Positions 33,116-46,892 of a stretch of DNA of 64,000 bases are shown one piece after another. A program made the translations under genes and the position numbers. The notes under the pieces are model-generated. The model saw nothing but the letters and a program-made list of their open reading frames with translations. It ran no database searches and had not been told where the DNA came from. Source of the stretch: Pseudonocardia benzenivorans CB1190 (GTDB lineage Bacteria > Actinomycetota > Actinomycetes > Mycobacteriales > Pseudonocardiaceae). How positions within the stretch are numbered: position 1 is the stretch's first letter; each line of letters starts with the position of its first letter. The stretch covers positions 2,046,001 through 2,110,000 of the forward strand of contig NC_015312.1 in assembly GCF_000196675.2 (NCBI RefSeq). The letters are read 5' to 3'.

Positions 33116-33556
33116 GTGACCGCCACCCGCTACGTCGCACCCGGCCGCAGCACCGCCCTGTTCAATGCCGCCGTCGCCGGCCTGACCCGGATGGGTGTCA
33201 GTGTCTGGGGGAGCCGGGTCCTGGCCGTCCGCGGCCGCACGAGCGGCCAGTGGCGGACGACCCCGGTCAACCTGCTCACCGTCGACGGTGAGCGCTACCT
33301 CGTCGCGCCGCGCGGCGTCACGCAGTGGGTCCGCAACATCCGCGTCGCCGGCGAGGCAGAGCTGCGGGTCGGCCGCCGCGTCGAGCGGATCCGGGTCACC
33401 GAACTGGCGGACGACGAGAAGCCCGCCGTCCTGCGGGCCTACCTGAAGCGGTGGAAGTTCGAGATCGGGGTGTTCTTCGACGGCGTCGACGCGAGCGCGG
33501 ACGACGAGACGCTGCTCGGGATCGCGCCCGGCTACCCGGTGTTCCGCATCGGCTGA
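33116..33556 (+). CDS. Nitroreductase/deazaflavin (F420)-dependent oxidoreductase-like protein
   Basis: The 146-aa product is a split-beta-barrel protein of the Ddn-like nitroreductase/DUF385 family. Typical features are VLAVRGRTSGQWRTTPVNLL, YLVAPRGVTQWVRNIRVAG and a basic strand RRVERIRVTEL. Family members bind F420H2 or other flavins and reduce quinones or nitro compounds in actinobacteria. GAGGAGG precedes GTG 33116. Two operators flank the promoter, so expression is probably inducible. Confidence 0.88.
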   Translation: MTATRYVAPGRSTALFNAAVAGLTRMGVSVWGSRVLAVRGRTSGQWRTTPVNLLTVDGERYLVAPRGVTQWVRNIRVAGEAELRVGRRVERIRVTELADDEKPAVLRAYLKRWKFEIGVFFDGVDASADDETLLGIAPGYPVFRIG

Positions 33557-33897
33557 GCCTCACGGGGCATCCGTGCGGCTCGCGGGGGAGCAGGAGACCA
33601 ACCGGGACCGGTGGAGGCTCCCCGTTCCACCGGCCCCGGTCAATCCGGACAACGCGCGGCGGCCGGATGAGTTTCGGTCCCTGCGCGACGGCCGTCGAGC
33701 GGGCGGCCTGCATCGACGACCGGCCGGACACGCCGGGCCGAACGACGCGCCGCGTGTCGGGCCGCGGGGGGAGCCGTCGGCCGAACAGGACGAACCGACC
33801 GGCGCGCGTCACCCCGTGGCGGACAACCGGTTCGACACGGCCACGTTCGCCGCGAGCCGATCGGCGGGGGCTCCCCGCGCGTCCTAGGCTCGCGTCC
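33557..33897. other. Intergenic region without a convincing gene
   Basis: Open frames here lack start signals and family features. GGTGGAGG and TTCCACC at about 33610-33632 could form a small hairpin after the nitroreductase-like gene. TAGGCT at 33885-33890 is the -10 box of the next gene. Confidence 0.6.
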
Positions 33898-34905
33898 GTG
33901 GCAGAGGCCGAAGCGGGGAGAGAAGGCGGCGAGAGCACGCTCACCGTGCTCGTCGCGCTGGGCGCCAACGCCGCGATCGGCGTCCTCAAGCTGATCGCCG
34001 GCCTGCTGACCGGGTCGGCCGCGATGCTCGCCGAAGCCGCGCACTCGGCGGCCGACACCGCCACCGAGGGCCTGCTGCTGACGGCACTGCGCCGCTCCAG
34101 CCGCGCCGCCGACCGCCGCCACCCCTTCGGCTACGGCAAGGAGCGCTTCTTCTGGGCGCTGATCGCCGCGGTGTCGATCTTCGTGTCCGGCGCGGTGTTC
34201 GCGATCTACGAGGGCATCCGCACGATCGTCGGCGAGGAGGCCGAGCAGACCGCGGTGCTCGTCGCCTACGTCGTGCTCGCGATCTCGTTCGTGCTGGAGG
34301 GCATCTCCTGGACGCAGGCCGTCCGGCAGCTGCGCCGGGAGGCGGCCGCCGACGAGCTCTCGCCCATGGAGTGGCTGCGCCGCACCGATGACCCGACGGT
34401 CAAGACGGTGTTCTTCGAGGACTCCGCCGCGCTCATCGGGCTCCTGCTCGCCTTTGCCGGCGTCGGGCTGCACCAGCTCACCGGCTCCGCGCTCTACGAC
34501 GGGCTCGCCTCGCTGCTGATCGGTGTGCTGCTCACCGGGGTCGCCTACGTGCTGGGGCGGACCAACAAGGGCCTGCTGATCGGGCGGCAGGCCGACCCGC
34601 GGCTGGTGCGCGCGCTGCGCGACGACCTCGGCGCCCGGCCGGAGGTCGACGCCGTCGTCGACCTGCTGACGATGATGCTGGGCACCGACCAGGTGCTGCT
34701 GTGCGCCCGACTGGACTTCGACGACGCCCTGGGTGCCGCCGATCTCGAGCGGACGTGCGTGGCCATCGACGCCGACCTGCGCGAGCGGTTCCCGGACCTC
34801 GCCGAGATCTTCCTGGAACCGGTGCCGCGCAGCGATCCGACGATGCGCGAGCGGGTCCTGTCGCGTTACGGCGAGTCGACGGGCCTGGGCCGCCCGACCC
34901 CCTGA
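33898..34905 (+). CDS. Cation diffusion facilitator family transporter
   Basis: The 335-aa protein from GTG 33898 has six membrane segments and the CDF signature: AEAAHSAADTATEGLLL in TM2, with the HxxxD metal-site pair, and FFEDSAALIGLLLAFAGVGLH in TM5. The RHPFGYGKERFFWAL loop is also typical, and a C-terminal metallochaperone-like domain follows. It exchanges divalent cations such as Zn, Fe or Mn for protons. TAGGCT lies 7 nt before the GTG, so the mRNA is probably leaderless. It converges on gltD across a 42-bp palindrome. Confidence 0.93.
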   Translation: MAEAEAGREGGESTLTVLVALGANAAIGVLKLIAGLLTGSAAMLAEAAHSAADTATEGLLLTALRRSSRAADRRHPFGYGKERFFWALIAAVSIFVSGAVFAIYEGIRTIVGEEAEQTAVLVAYVVLAISFVLEGISWTQAVRQLRREAAADELSPMEWLRRTDDPTVKTVFFEDSAALIGLLLAFAGVGLHQLTGSALYDGLASLLIGVLLTGVAYVLGRTNKGLLIGRQADPRLVRALRDDLGARPEVDAVVDLLTMMLGTDQVLLCARLDFDDALGAADLERTCVAIDADLRERFPDLAEIFLEPVPRSDPTMRERVLSRYGESTGLGRPTP

Positions 34906-34942
34906 CCCCGGGGACGACGCCCCCGGGTTCGAGCCGGCCTTT

Positions 34943-34984
34943 CGTGAGTGGCGATGGTCGCCATGGCGACCATCGCCACTCACG
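34943..34984. repeat. Perfect 42-bp intergenic palindrome
   Basis: The arm CGTGAGTGGCGATGGTCGCC (34943-34962) is followed by AT and then its exact complement (34965-34984). The element lies 2 bp from the gltD stop and between convergent genes. It has no U tract on either strand. It could act as a bidirectional terminator or be a member of a dispersed palindromic repeat family. Confidence 0.9.
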
Positions 34985-34986
34985 GA

Positions 34987-36433
34987 TCAGGCGATCTGGC
35001 GGTCCGTCGGGTTGATCGGCCGGGGGAGGACCTCACGGCCCGTCAGGTAGCGGTCGACGCCCGCGGCGGCCGAGCGACCCTCCGCGATGGCCCACACGAT
35101 CAACGACTGCCCGCGCCCGATGTCGCCCGCGCTGAAGACGCCGTCGACGCTGGTCATGTACTGGTCGTCGCGCGCGACGTTGCCGCGCTCGTCGAGGTCG
35201 ACGCCCAGGTCGCCGAGCAGCTTGCCCTTCTCGGGCCCGACGAAGCCCATCGCCAGGAGCACCAGGTCGGCCCGCAGCTCGCGCTCGGTGCCCTCGACCG
35301 GGACGAACCGGCCCGACTCGTCGCGGGTGACCTCCACCAGCCGCAGCGCGCGGACGTTGCCGTCCTCGTCGCCGACGAACTCGGTGGTGTTGACCGAGAA
35401 CAGCCGGTCGCCGCCCTCCTCGTGCGCCGACGAGACGCGGTAGATCATCGGGTAGGTCGGCCAGGGCATGCCCTCGGTCCGGTGCTCCGGAGGCGTCGGC
35501 ATGATCTCGAGCTGCGTGACCGAGGCCGCGCCCTGACGGTGCGACGTGCCGAGGCAGTCGGCACCCGTGTCACCGCCGCCGATGATCACGACGTGCTTGC
35601 CCTCCGCCGTGACCGGCGGCGCGTCGATGTCGCCCTGCTGCACGTGGTTGGCCCACGGCAGGAACTCCATCGCCTGGTAGATGCCCGCGAGCTCGCGACC
35701 GGCGACCGGGATGTCGCGCCACGCGGTCGCGCCGCCCGCGAGCACGACGGCGTCGAACTCGGCTCGCAGCTGCGAGACCGTGATGTCCACGCCGACGTCG
35801 ACCGAGGCCCGGAAGAGCGTCCCCTCCTCCTGCATCTGGCGCAGCCGCCGGTCGAGACGGGACTTCTCCATCTTGAACTCGGGGATGCCGTAGCGCAGCA
35901 GACCGCCGATGCGGTCGGCCCGTTCGAACACGACGACCTCGTGCCCGACGCGGGTGAGCTGCTGGGCGGCGGCCAGGCCCGCAGGCCCGGAGCCGACGAC
36001 GGCCACCTTCTTGCCGGTACGGCGCTCCGGCGGCTGCGGGGTGACCCAGCCCTCGTCCCAGGCGCGGTCGATGATCTCGACCTCGACCTGCTTGATGGTC
36101 ACCGGGTCCTGGTTGATCCCGAGCACGCACGCGGCCTCGCACGGGGCGGGGCACAGCGTCCCGGTGAACTCCGGGAAGTTGTTGGTGGCATGCAGCCGCT
36201 CGATCGCCTCGCGCCAGTCGTGCCGCCAGACCAGGTCGTTCCAGTCCGGGATGAGGTTGCCCAGCGGGCAGCCCTGGTGGCAGAACGGGATGCCGCAGTT
36301 CATGCAGCGGCCGGCCTGCTTCTCCAGGTTCTCCCGGGGGAAGTCCTCGTAGACCTCGCGCCAGTCGAGCAGGCGCAGGTCGACCGGACGACGGGGCGGG
36401 GTCTCCCGCGGCGTCGTCAGGAATCCCTTCGGG

Positions 36434-36441
<8 letters not shown>
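34987..36441 (-). CDS. gltD: Glutamate synthase (NADPH) small subunit
   Basis: GltD passes electrons from NADPH through FAD and Fe-S clusters to GltB. The 484-aa protein has the N-terminal cysteine cluster ([18 protein letters not shown] and [12 protein letters not shown]), the FAD motif [17 protein letters not shown] and the NADPH motif [15 protein letters not shown]. The C-terminus [21 protein letters not shown] closes the FAD site. The length is normal. It overlaps the end of gltB by 8 nt and is translated after it, forming the usual gltBD operon. Confidence 0.98.
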
Positions 36442-41002
<4,561 letters not shown>

Positions 41003-41493
41003 CAGCTCCTCCTGTCGTCTCGGTGCACCCCGACGATCGCATCGGGACGACGTGGACCTAATGGTTCCAAACAGAGTATCCGACACGCCCGCCAGGACGC
41101 GGGTGCTCGTCCGTTCAGGTGCACCAGCCGGGAAACTCGAATGAGTACCCGTCGTTACACGGACGCGCGGCGGCAGGACGACCTCGTCCGTACCGGGGCC
41201 GTCTGCGCACCGCACAACGCGACCGCGCGCGGCACCGGGTGCGGTCATCCGTCCAAAGCGTCGCATGTGGTGGCCGCGTTTCGCTACTCACGACCGCCGT
41301 GAGCACGATGACGGGCCGGACGACCTGCGAAGATCGTCCCGTTCCCGGGTCCCGACCAGGCCGGGAGACCCCGCGGAGGTTGCGTCGTGTGGCCCGATGT
41401 GCCGCGGTTATCACTCGATCGGCCCAGTCCTACGCACGCTCGGCGACGGCCCCGGCGGCCCGGCTCGCCCGGGTGGGGCGGGAGAATGCCGCC
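41003..41493. other. Intergenic region upstream of gltB
   Basis: No convincing gene is present in these 490 bp; the open frames lack starts and family features. The minus strand carries GGAACCATTAGGTCC at about 41055-41069, an imperfect dyad that may belong to the gltB promoter. I could not match it to a known nitrogen-regulator box. Confidence 0.55.
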
Positions 41494-42258
41494 ATGGTGG
41501 GAGTGACCGGGGCGGCCGGAGTCGTCGACGTGCGGGCGGCCCTGGCCGACGTGGCCGGGTTCAACGAGTTCTTCCGCGTCGACACCAACCCGGCCGAGGC
41601 GGTCGACCCCACCTGGCGCCCGCTGAGCGACCTCTACACCGACCCGGGCCCGCTGGCCGCCCGGATCGCGCACGTGGCCCGCGTCCTCGGCGGCGACGGC
41701 GGTCCCGTCGACGACCGGATCGCCGCGTCGATCACGCTGCAGGGGATGGCGGCCCGGGTGCTCTCCGCTCCGCTCGCCGTCGTGATCCTGCACGACGTGC
41801 TGCCCGCATTCACCGCTCGCGACGTGCACTGGCGGGTGTCGGCGACCGGCCCGTGGCCGCTGTGGGTCGGCGACCCGGGCGTGCTCGCGGGACCGGGGCT
41901 CGGCGAGGCCGAGCTCGCCGGCCGCCTCGCCGACCTCCTCGTCGAGGAGCACCTCGCCCCGCTCGTCGAGGCGGTGCGCGCGCAGGTCCGGGTCTCGGCG
42001 CGGACGTTGTGGGGCAACGCCGCGTCGTCGGTCGCGGCGGGCAAACGCCTCGTCGGCCTCGACCGGCCGGCGGCGGCGGCGCGGGCGGCGCGGATCGCCC
42101 AGGTCGTGCTCGACCACCCGGCGCTCGCGGCGACGGGCGAGCGTCGCGCGGCCGTCGCGCCCGACGTCGGGTGGACCTTCCGCCGCCGGTCCTGCTGCCT
42201 GTACTACCGCGCGCCCGGCGGCGGGACCTGCGGCGACTGCGTGCTGGCCGCGCGCTGA
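41494..42258 (+). CDS. FhuF-like (2Fe-2S) ferric-siderophore reductase-type protein
   Basis: The 254-aa protein ends in RRSCCLYYRAPGGGTCGDCVL, the CC-x10-C-x2-C cluster motif of FhuF-type proteins. In E. coli FhuF this cluster reduces ferric hydroxamates. The preceding region is an all-helical domain with TLWGNAASSVAAGKRLV, as in the actinobacterial FhuF-like family. GGGAG precedes ATG 41494 by 8 nt. No siderophore cluster lies here. The 3' end overlaps the Asp23 gene convergently by 55 bp. Confidence 0.85.
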   Translation: MVGVTGAAGVVDVRAALADVAGFNEFFRVDTNPAEAVDPTWRPLSDLYTDPGPLAARIAHVARVLGGDGGPVDDRIAASITLQGMAARVLSAPLAVVILHDVLPAFTARDVHWRVSATGPWPLWVGDPGVLAGPGLGEAELAGRLADLLVEEHLAPLVEAVRAQVRVSARTLWGNAASSVAAGKRLVGLDRPAAAARAARIAQVVLDHPALAATGERRAAVAPDVGWTFRRRSCCLYYRAPGGGTCGDCVLAAR

Positions 42259-42611
42259 GGGGCCGCCCCGTCGAGGAGCACGTCCACGACGGTGACGCGC
42301 ACCAGCGTCTCGAGACCCGTGTACTGCGCGACCGCCGCCGACACCTCGCGCTGCACCGCGCGGGCGAGGTCGCGGCAGTTGAACCCGAGCCGGGTGACGA
42401 CGTCGATGCTCACCTCGGCCTGCGTCCCGTCGACCCGGGCGGCGACGACCGGGGCCCGCGTCGTGCCCAGCACCGCCCCCGCGAGCCCGAGCAGCGTCCC
42501 GGCCAGGTCGGTGCGCAGTGCGACGACGCCGGGCACGCCCGTGGCCGCCTCGGCCGCGACCCTGGCGACGACGCCGTCGCCGACGTGGAACGTCGTCCGC
42601 GGCCCGGTCAC
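42204..42611 (-). CDS. Asp23/Gls24 family envelope stress response protein
   Basis: This 135-aa protein has the complete Asp23 pattern: HVGDGVVARVAAEAATGVPGVVAL, a central beta region with VVAARVDGTQAEVSIDVVTRLG, and a helix DLARAVQREVSAAVAQYTGL followed by VRVTVVDVLL. It is the last gene after an ECF sigma and an anti-sigma/Asp23 fusion, overlapping the latter by 4 nt. Asp23 proteins coat the inner face of the membrane in Firmicutes and respond to cell-wall stress; the role in actinobacteria is inferred. Confidence 0.9.
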   Translation of the reverse strand: MTGPRTTFHVGDGVVARVAAEAATGVPGVVALRTDLAGTLLGLAGAVLGTTRAPVVAARVDGTQAEVSIDVVTRLGFNCRDLARAVQREVSAAVAQYTGLETLVRVTVVDVLLDGAAPQRAASTQSPQVPPPGAR

Positions 42612-43264
42612 CGGCCCTCCCGCCCGGCGGGCGACGACGGCTGCGGGAGGTCGAACACGTCGACGACCTCGATGTCGACCCTGGTCACCGGCACCCCCAG
42701 CGCCTGCTCACCCGCCGCCAGCACCATCTGCCGCACCCGCGCCGTCGCCGACGCCAGCTCGATGCCGAACCGTGCGGTCACGGTCATGCTCACCTCGGCG
42801 GGCGGAACGGGGCGCCCCGCGTCGCCCGCGGGCCGGGAGATCCGGCAGCTGCGCGCGCGCATCCCGTCCATCGCGTCGACGACGCCGCGCAGCACCGCCG
42901 CCGCCGCGGTCGCGTCGAGGGCGGCCGGTCCGTAGGGGGAGTCGAGGACCAGCAGGTCGCGCGGACGCAGCTCGGCCAGCACAGCGCCCACGACGCGGTC
43001 GACGACCGTCGGCGGCGGGACCAGCGGCTGCGCCGCGAGCCGGCTGACCATCGCCTCCAGGCCCCGGGCGTCGGCGACCGCGGCACCGCAGTGCGGGCAC
43101 TCGCGCTCGTGGGCGTCGAGGGTGCCGGCCTCGGCGTGGTCCCACACGGTCGCGGCGTCGCGGCCGCAGGCGAGCGGCTCGACGACATCGCCCTGCGCGG
43201 GGAGGTGCGCACCGGCGTCGTCCTGCGCGACACGGCCCCGGCCGTCGTGGGGGCTCACCGCCAC
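42608..43264 (-). CDS. Zinc-finger anti-sigma-like/Asp23-like fusion protein
   Basis: The 218-aa protein joins two parts. Residues 33-59 contain Cys33, and then His52-x3-Cys56-x2-Cys59 (HERECPHC), the motif of zinc-containing anti-sigma domains. The C-terminal ~100 residues look like Asp23 (VSMTVTARFGIELASATARVRQMVLAAGEQALG). There is no membrane segment, so it should be a soluble or peripheral anti-sigma. It starts inside the end of the ECF sigma gene (10-nt overlap), so the two are made together, as expected for a sigma/anti-sigma pair. Confidence 0.75.
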   Translation of the reverse strand: MAVSPHDGRGRVAQDDAGAHLPAQGDVVEPLACGRDAATVWDHAEAGTLDAHERECPHCGAAVADARGLEAMVSRLAAQPLVPPPTVVDRVVGAVLAELRPRDLLVLDSPYGPAALDATAAAAVLRGVVDAMDGMRARSCRISRPAGDAGRPVPPAEVSMTVTARFGIELASATARVRQMVLAAGEQALGVPVTRVDIEVVDVFDLPQPSSPAGREGR

Positions 43265-43971
43265 GGGCGCATCACCTCCGCCAGCGTCTTGCGGGCGCGG
43301 TGGATGCGGCCGCGCACCGTCGCCTCACCCGTGCCCGTGATCTGCGCGATCTCGGTGTATCCGAGGCCCTCGAGCTCGCGCAACACGAAGCACACGCGCT
43401 GGTCGTGGGGCAGCGCGGCGAGCGCGTCGCCCAGCGCGGCCATCCCGGCGTCGAGCTCGGCCTGCCGTTCCGGTGACCGCGGCCGGGACCTGCCGACGAG
43501 CCCCGCCGCGTCGTCCCCGCCCGCCGCTCCCGGGTCGGCCACCGGCACGGGCGGACGTGTCCGGCGCAGCATCCCCGTGCAGCGGTTGGCCACGATCCGG
43601 TAGGTCCACGTCGAGAAGGAGGCGTCGCCACGGAACGAGCCGATCCGCCGCCACGCGTCGAGCAGCGAGTCCTGCAACGCGTCCTCGGCGTCGGAGCGGT
43701 TCCCCAGCACGCGCACGGCGAGCCGGTACAGCGCGGTCTGGTGCCGGCGGGCCAGCGCCTCGAACGCCCGCACGTCGCCCTCCTGGGCGCGCACGACCAG
43801 GGTGTGCTCGTCGAGATCGGCGAGGCGGGCACCGACCGCGGGTCGGGGCTGCTCGACGGCCTCGCGGGGCACGGGTGCCGGACCCGCAGAGGGCACGGGG
43901 GTGCGCACGTCACCGGCATCGCGCAACGCCGCCACCGTTCCCCCCGGGTCCCGCCGCTCGTGCCCGTCCAT
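43255..43971 (-). CDS. ECF RNA polymerase sigma factor
   Basis: I chose ATG 43971, which has AGAGGG 6 nt upstream and TAGTGT at 43999-43994 as a -10 box; the product is 238 aa. Region 2 is VRVLGNRSDAEDALQDSLLDAWRRIGSF with STWTYRIVANRC, quoted as short motifs, and region 4 is LPHDQRVCFVLRELEGLGYTEIAQI with a GTGEATVRGRIHRARKTL helix. An extra ~50-residue, Pro-rich N-terminus precedes region 2. Co-translation with a ZAS-type protein suggests that it is held inactive until envelope stress. Confidence 0.93.
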   Translation of the reverse strand: MDGHERRDPGGTVAALRDAGDVRTPVPSAGPAPVPREAVEQPRPAVGARLADLDEHTLVVRAQEGDVRAFEALARRHQTALYRLAVRVLGNRSDAEDALQDSLLDAWRRIGSFRGDASFSTWTYRIVANRCTGMLRRTRPPVPVADPGAAGGDDAAGLVGRSRPRSPERQAELDAGMAALGDALAALPHDQRVCFVLRELEGLGYTEIAQITGTGEATVRGRIHRARKTLAEVMRPWR

Positions 43972-44064
43972 CCTGCCCTCTGTGACGACGCCCACACTAC
44001 CGGCGTCCGGCCCGGTGTCGGGGTCCGTCACCCGGTGCGCGCGTCGCGGGCGCCGCCGCCGTCC

Positions 44065-44090
44065 GTGTAGCCCGGTCGCACCACGGGTAC
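44065..44090 (+). promoter_or_regulatory. SigB-type promoter of the CsbD gene
   Basis: GTGT at 44065-44068 and GGGTAC at 44085-44090 are separated by 16 bp. This resembles the GTTT-N15/17-GGGTA pattern of actinobacterial SigB/SigF promoters. It lies 67 bp before the CsbD gene, a common general-stress target. Confidence 0.5.
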
Positions 44091-44156
44091 GCGGTCGACG
44101 AGGGGCCCGGCGGCGTCCGGCGACACCGGCACCGGGACCCACCGAGGAGGCCGAAC

Positions 44157-44330
44157 ATGGGCATGGGTGACAAGATCGACAACAAGGCTCAGGAGATGGC
44201 CGGCAAGGCCAAGGAGGGCACCGGCAAGGCCACCGAGGACCGTGACCTGGAGGCCGAGGGCAAGAAGGACCAGGTCGTCGGCAACCTGAAGCAGGCGGGC
44301 GAGAAGGTCAAGGACGCGTTCAAGAAGTAA
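44157..44330 (+). CDS. CsbD family stress protein, 57 aa
   Basis: The small Lys/Glu-rich helical protein starts MGMGDKIDNKAQEMAGKAKE and ends QAGEKVKDAFKK. This is the CsbD pattern of repeated amphipathic helices with KA/GK spacing. GAGGAGG lies 6 nt before the ATG. CsbD is a general-stress protein of unknown mechanism, controlled by SigB in Bacillus. A SigB-like promoter is present and a strong terminator follows the gene, so it is a monocistronic stress gene, divergent from the ECF/Asp23 operon. Confidence 0.93.
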   Translation: MGMGDKIDNKAQEMAGKAKEGTGKATEDRDLEAEGKKDQVVGNLKQAGEKVKDAFKK

Positions 44331-44351
44331 CGGCTGCGCCTGACCGGCGTG

Positions 44352-44379
44352 GGGGCCCCGGACATCGGTCCGGGGCCCC
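44352..44379 (+). terminator. Terminator after the CsbD gene
   Basis: GGGGCCCCGGA (44352-44362) pairs perfectly with TCCGGGGCCCC (44369-44379) around a 6-nt loop. It starts 21 bp after the CsbD stop. No U tract follows, but the stem is very strong. Confidence 0.75.
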
Positions 44380-44487
44380 TCGTCGTGTCCGGCCGCGTGT
44401 CCGGCCGCGTCCCGGGTCCTGTGCAGAGCCGCGTGTCGCATCCTGTGCGGGGCACCGCGCCGGGTCCGGCGCACTACCGTGGGCGGC

Positions 44488-44832
44488 GTGCCCGTCGAGG
44501 ACTCCCGGCCAGGTCCAGGGACCGCCGCGGCCCGTGAGGTGGTCGAGGCCGTCGCGGCGGCGGTGCTCGCCCATCCCGACGTCGTGCGCCTCGACGGCGG
44601 CCCGTTCGGTGCCGTGGCGTCGTACCTGCCCGGGCGGCGCCGGGTGCTGGGGGTGCGGGTCGGCGGCCCGGGCGAGGCCACCGAGGTCGCCGTCGTCGTC
44701 CGCAGGGGTTCGCCGCTCGCCGTCGTCGCCGACGAGGTGGCCGACCGGGTCCGCGCGGTGCTGGGCCCGGTGCCGGTGGACGTGACGTTCGCCGACGTCG
44801 TGCCCGGGGCCGGCGCCGCGCCGAGCCCCTGA
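44488..44832 (+). CDS. Small Asp23-like protein, 114 aa
   Basis: I chose GTG 44488, with TACCGT exactly 7 nt upstream, so the message is probably leaderless. After a Pro/Gly-rich lead the protein has an Asp23-type fold pattern: REVVEAVAAAVLAHPDVVRLDGG, then a beta strand pair with RVLGVRVGGPGEATEVAVVV, and a final VPVDVTFADVV. It lacks most of the N-terminal Asp23 strand. It completes a locus of three Asp23-related genes with an ECF sigma and CsbD. Confidence 0.6.
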   Translation: MPVEDSRPGPGTAAAREVVEAVAAAVLAHPDVVRLDGGPFGAVASYLPGRRRVLGVRVGGPGEATEVAVVVRRGSPLAVVADEVADRVRAVLGPVPVDVTFADVVPGAGAAPSP

Positions 44833-44933
44833 CGGGTCCCGGATAGGCCTCCGGCCGACCGCTCGGCGCATCCGGCGCGAGCCGTCCGCCGCACGTCGTG
44901 ACGGGCAGGGATCGGTGGCTGCGGCGACTCGCC

Positions 44934-44939
44934 TAGACT
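44934..44939 (+). promoter_or_regulatory. -10 element of the trigger factor gene
   Basis: TAGACT lies 177 nt before the tig GTG, and TTGACG-like sequence follows rather than precedes it. The implied 5'-UTR is about 170 nt. No leader peptide or riboswitch was recognised in it. Confidence 0.45.
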
Positions 44940-45115
44940 CGGCCGAACCGTTGACGTCGTCGCGCCGGCGTCACGACCGCCTCCACGCGGTCCGCACCAC
45001 AGCGCGCCCCGTGTGACCAGTACGGACGCCACCTCGGCCCGCCGGAACAGGACCCGCACGGCGCGCACCGCGCGAACCGACACGACATCCGGCAGCCGGC
45101 CCGAGGAGTACCACC

Positions 45116-46600
<1,485 letters not shown>

Positions 46601-46620
46601 CGGTCTACGTCCGGGCGCCC

Positions 46621-46638
46621 CGTGCGCCCACAGCGAAC
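46621..46638. promoter_or_regulatory. Probable ClgR binding site upstream of clpP1
   Basis: CGTGCGCCCACAGCGAAC contains CGC-CCACA-GCG-AAC, which matches the core CGCYNANRGCGWWS of the ClgR motif described in Corynebacterium. It is centred about 59 bp before the likely start of the clpP1 transcript. ClgR activates clpP1P2 in actinobacteria. Its gene is not in this window. Confidence 0.65.
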
Positions 46639-46650
46639 AACCCGCCCGAT

Positions 46651-46676
46651 CGCGGACGCCGGTCCCGGCGTCCGCG
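46651..46676 (+). terminator. Terminator of tig
   Basis: CGCGGACGCCGG (46651-46662) pairs perfectly with CCGGCGTCCGCG (46665-46676). It lies 50 bp after the tig stop. TAGGGT follows directly at 46677-46682 and may be the -10 box of the clpP1 promoter. Confidence 0.75.
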
Positions 46677-46763
46677 TAGGGTCGGCGCCACGGATCACCT
46701 CCCGGGGCCCGCTCCGGGAGGGACGGGTACGCGAGCCGGTACGTGACAGAAGGCAGGAATGAC

Positions 46764-46892
46764 GTGAGCGAGCCAGCAGGCTCAGCACCGAACGATCGTC
46801 GAGGAGGGCTCGTGAGCGAGCTTGCGAGCTCACCGTCGAACACAGCAGCGGGCGCGAACGCGACCGACGAGCGACAGCGAGGAGGGCTCGTG
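46764..46892 (+). repeat. Repeated in-frame start cassette before clpP1
   Basis: GTGAGC starts occur at 46764, 46812 and 46890, all in the clpP1 frame, 48 and 78 nt apart. The last two are preceded by the identical sequence GAGGAGGGCTC, a strong ribosome binding site. The middle copy begins a partly palindromic stretch, GTGAGCGAGCTTGCGAGCTCAC. The whole block encodes Ser/Ala/Gly-rich peptide with no relation to ClpP. Confidence 0.8.

Noticed and set aside
41055..41069. A GlnR-type box before gltB
   Set aside because: The dyad GGAACCATTAGGTCC does not match the GTnAC-n6-GAAAC pattern, so I did not name it.
41003..41266. An N-terminal extension of GltB up to 41266
   Set aside because: The extension is low-complexity and unlike the family, while a TTG at 41002 with AGGAGGAG upstream gives the normal length and propeptide.
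44940..45115. A riboswitch or leader peptide in the long tig 5' region
   Set aside because: I found no known aptamer motif and no short frame with a codon bias or competing hairpins.
46743..46889. ClpP1 starting at 46743 or 46764 with a long N-terminus
   Set aside because: The extra residues have no match to ClpP and come from a repeated start cassette; alternative initiation stays possible and is listed as a finding.
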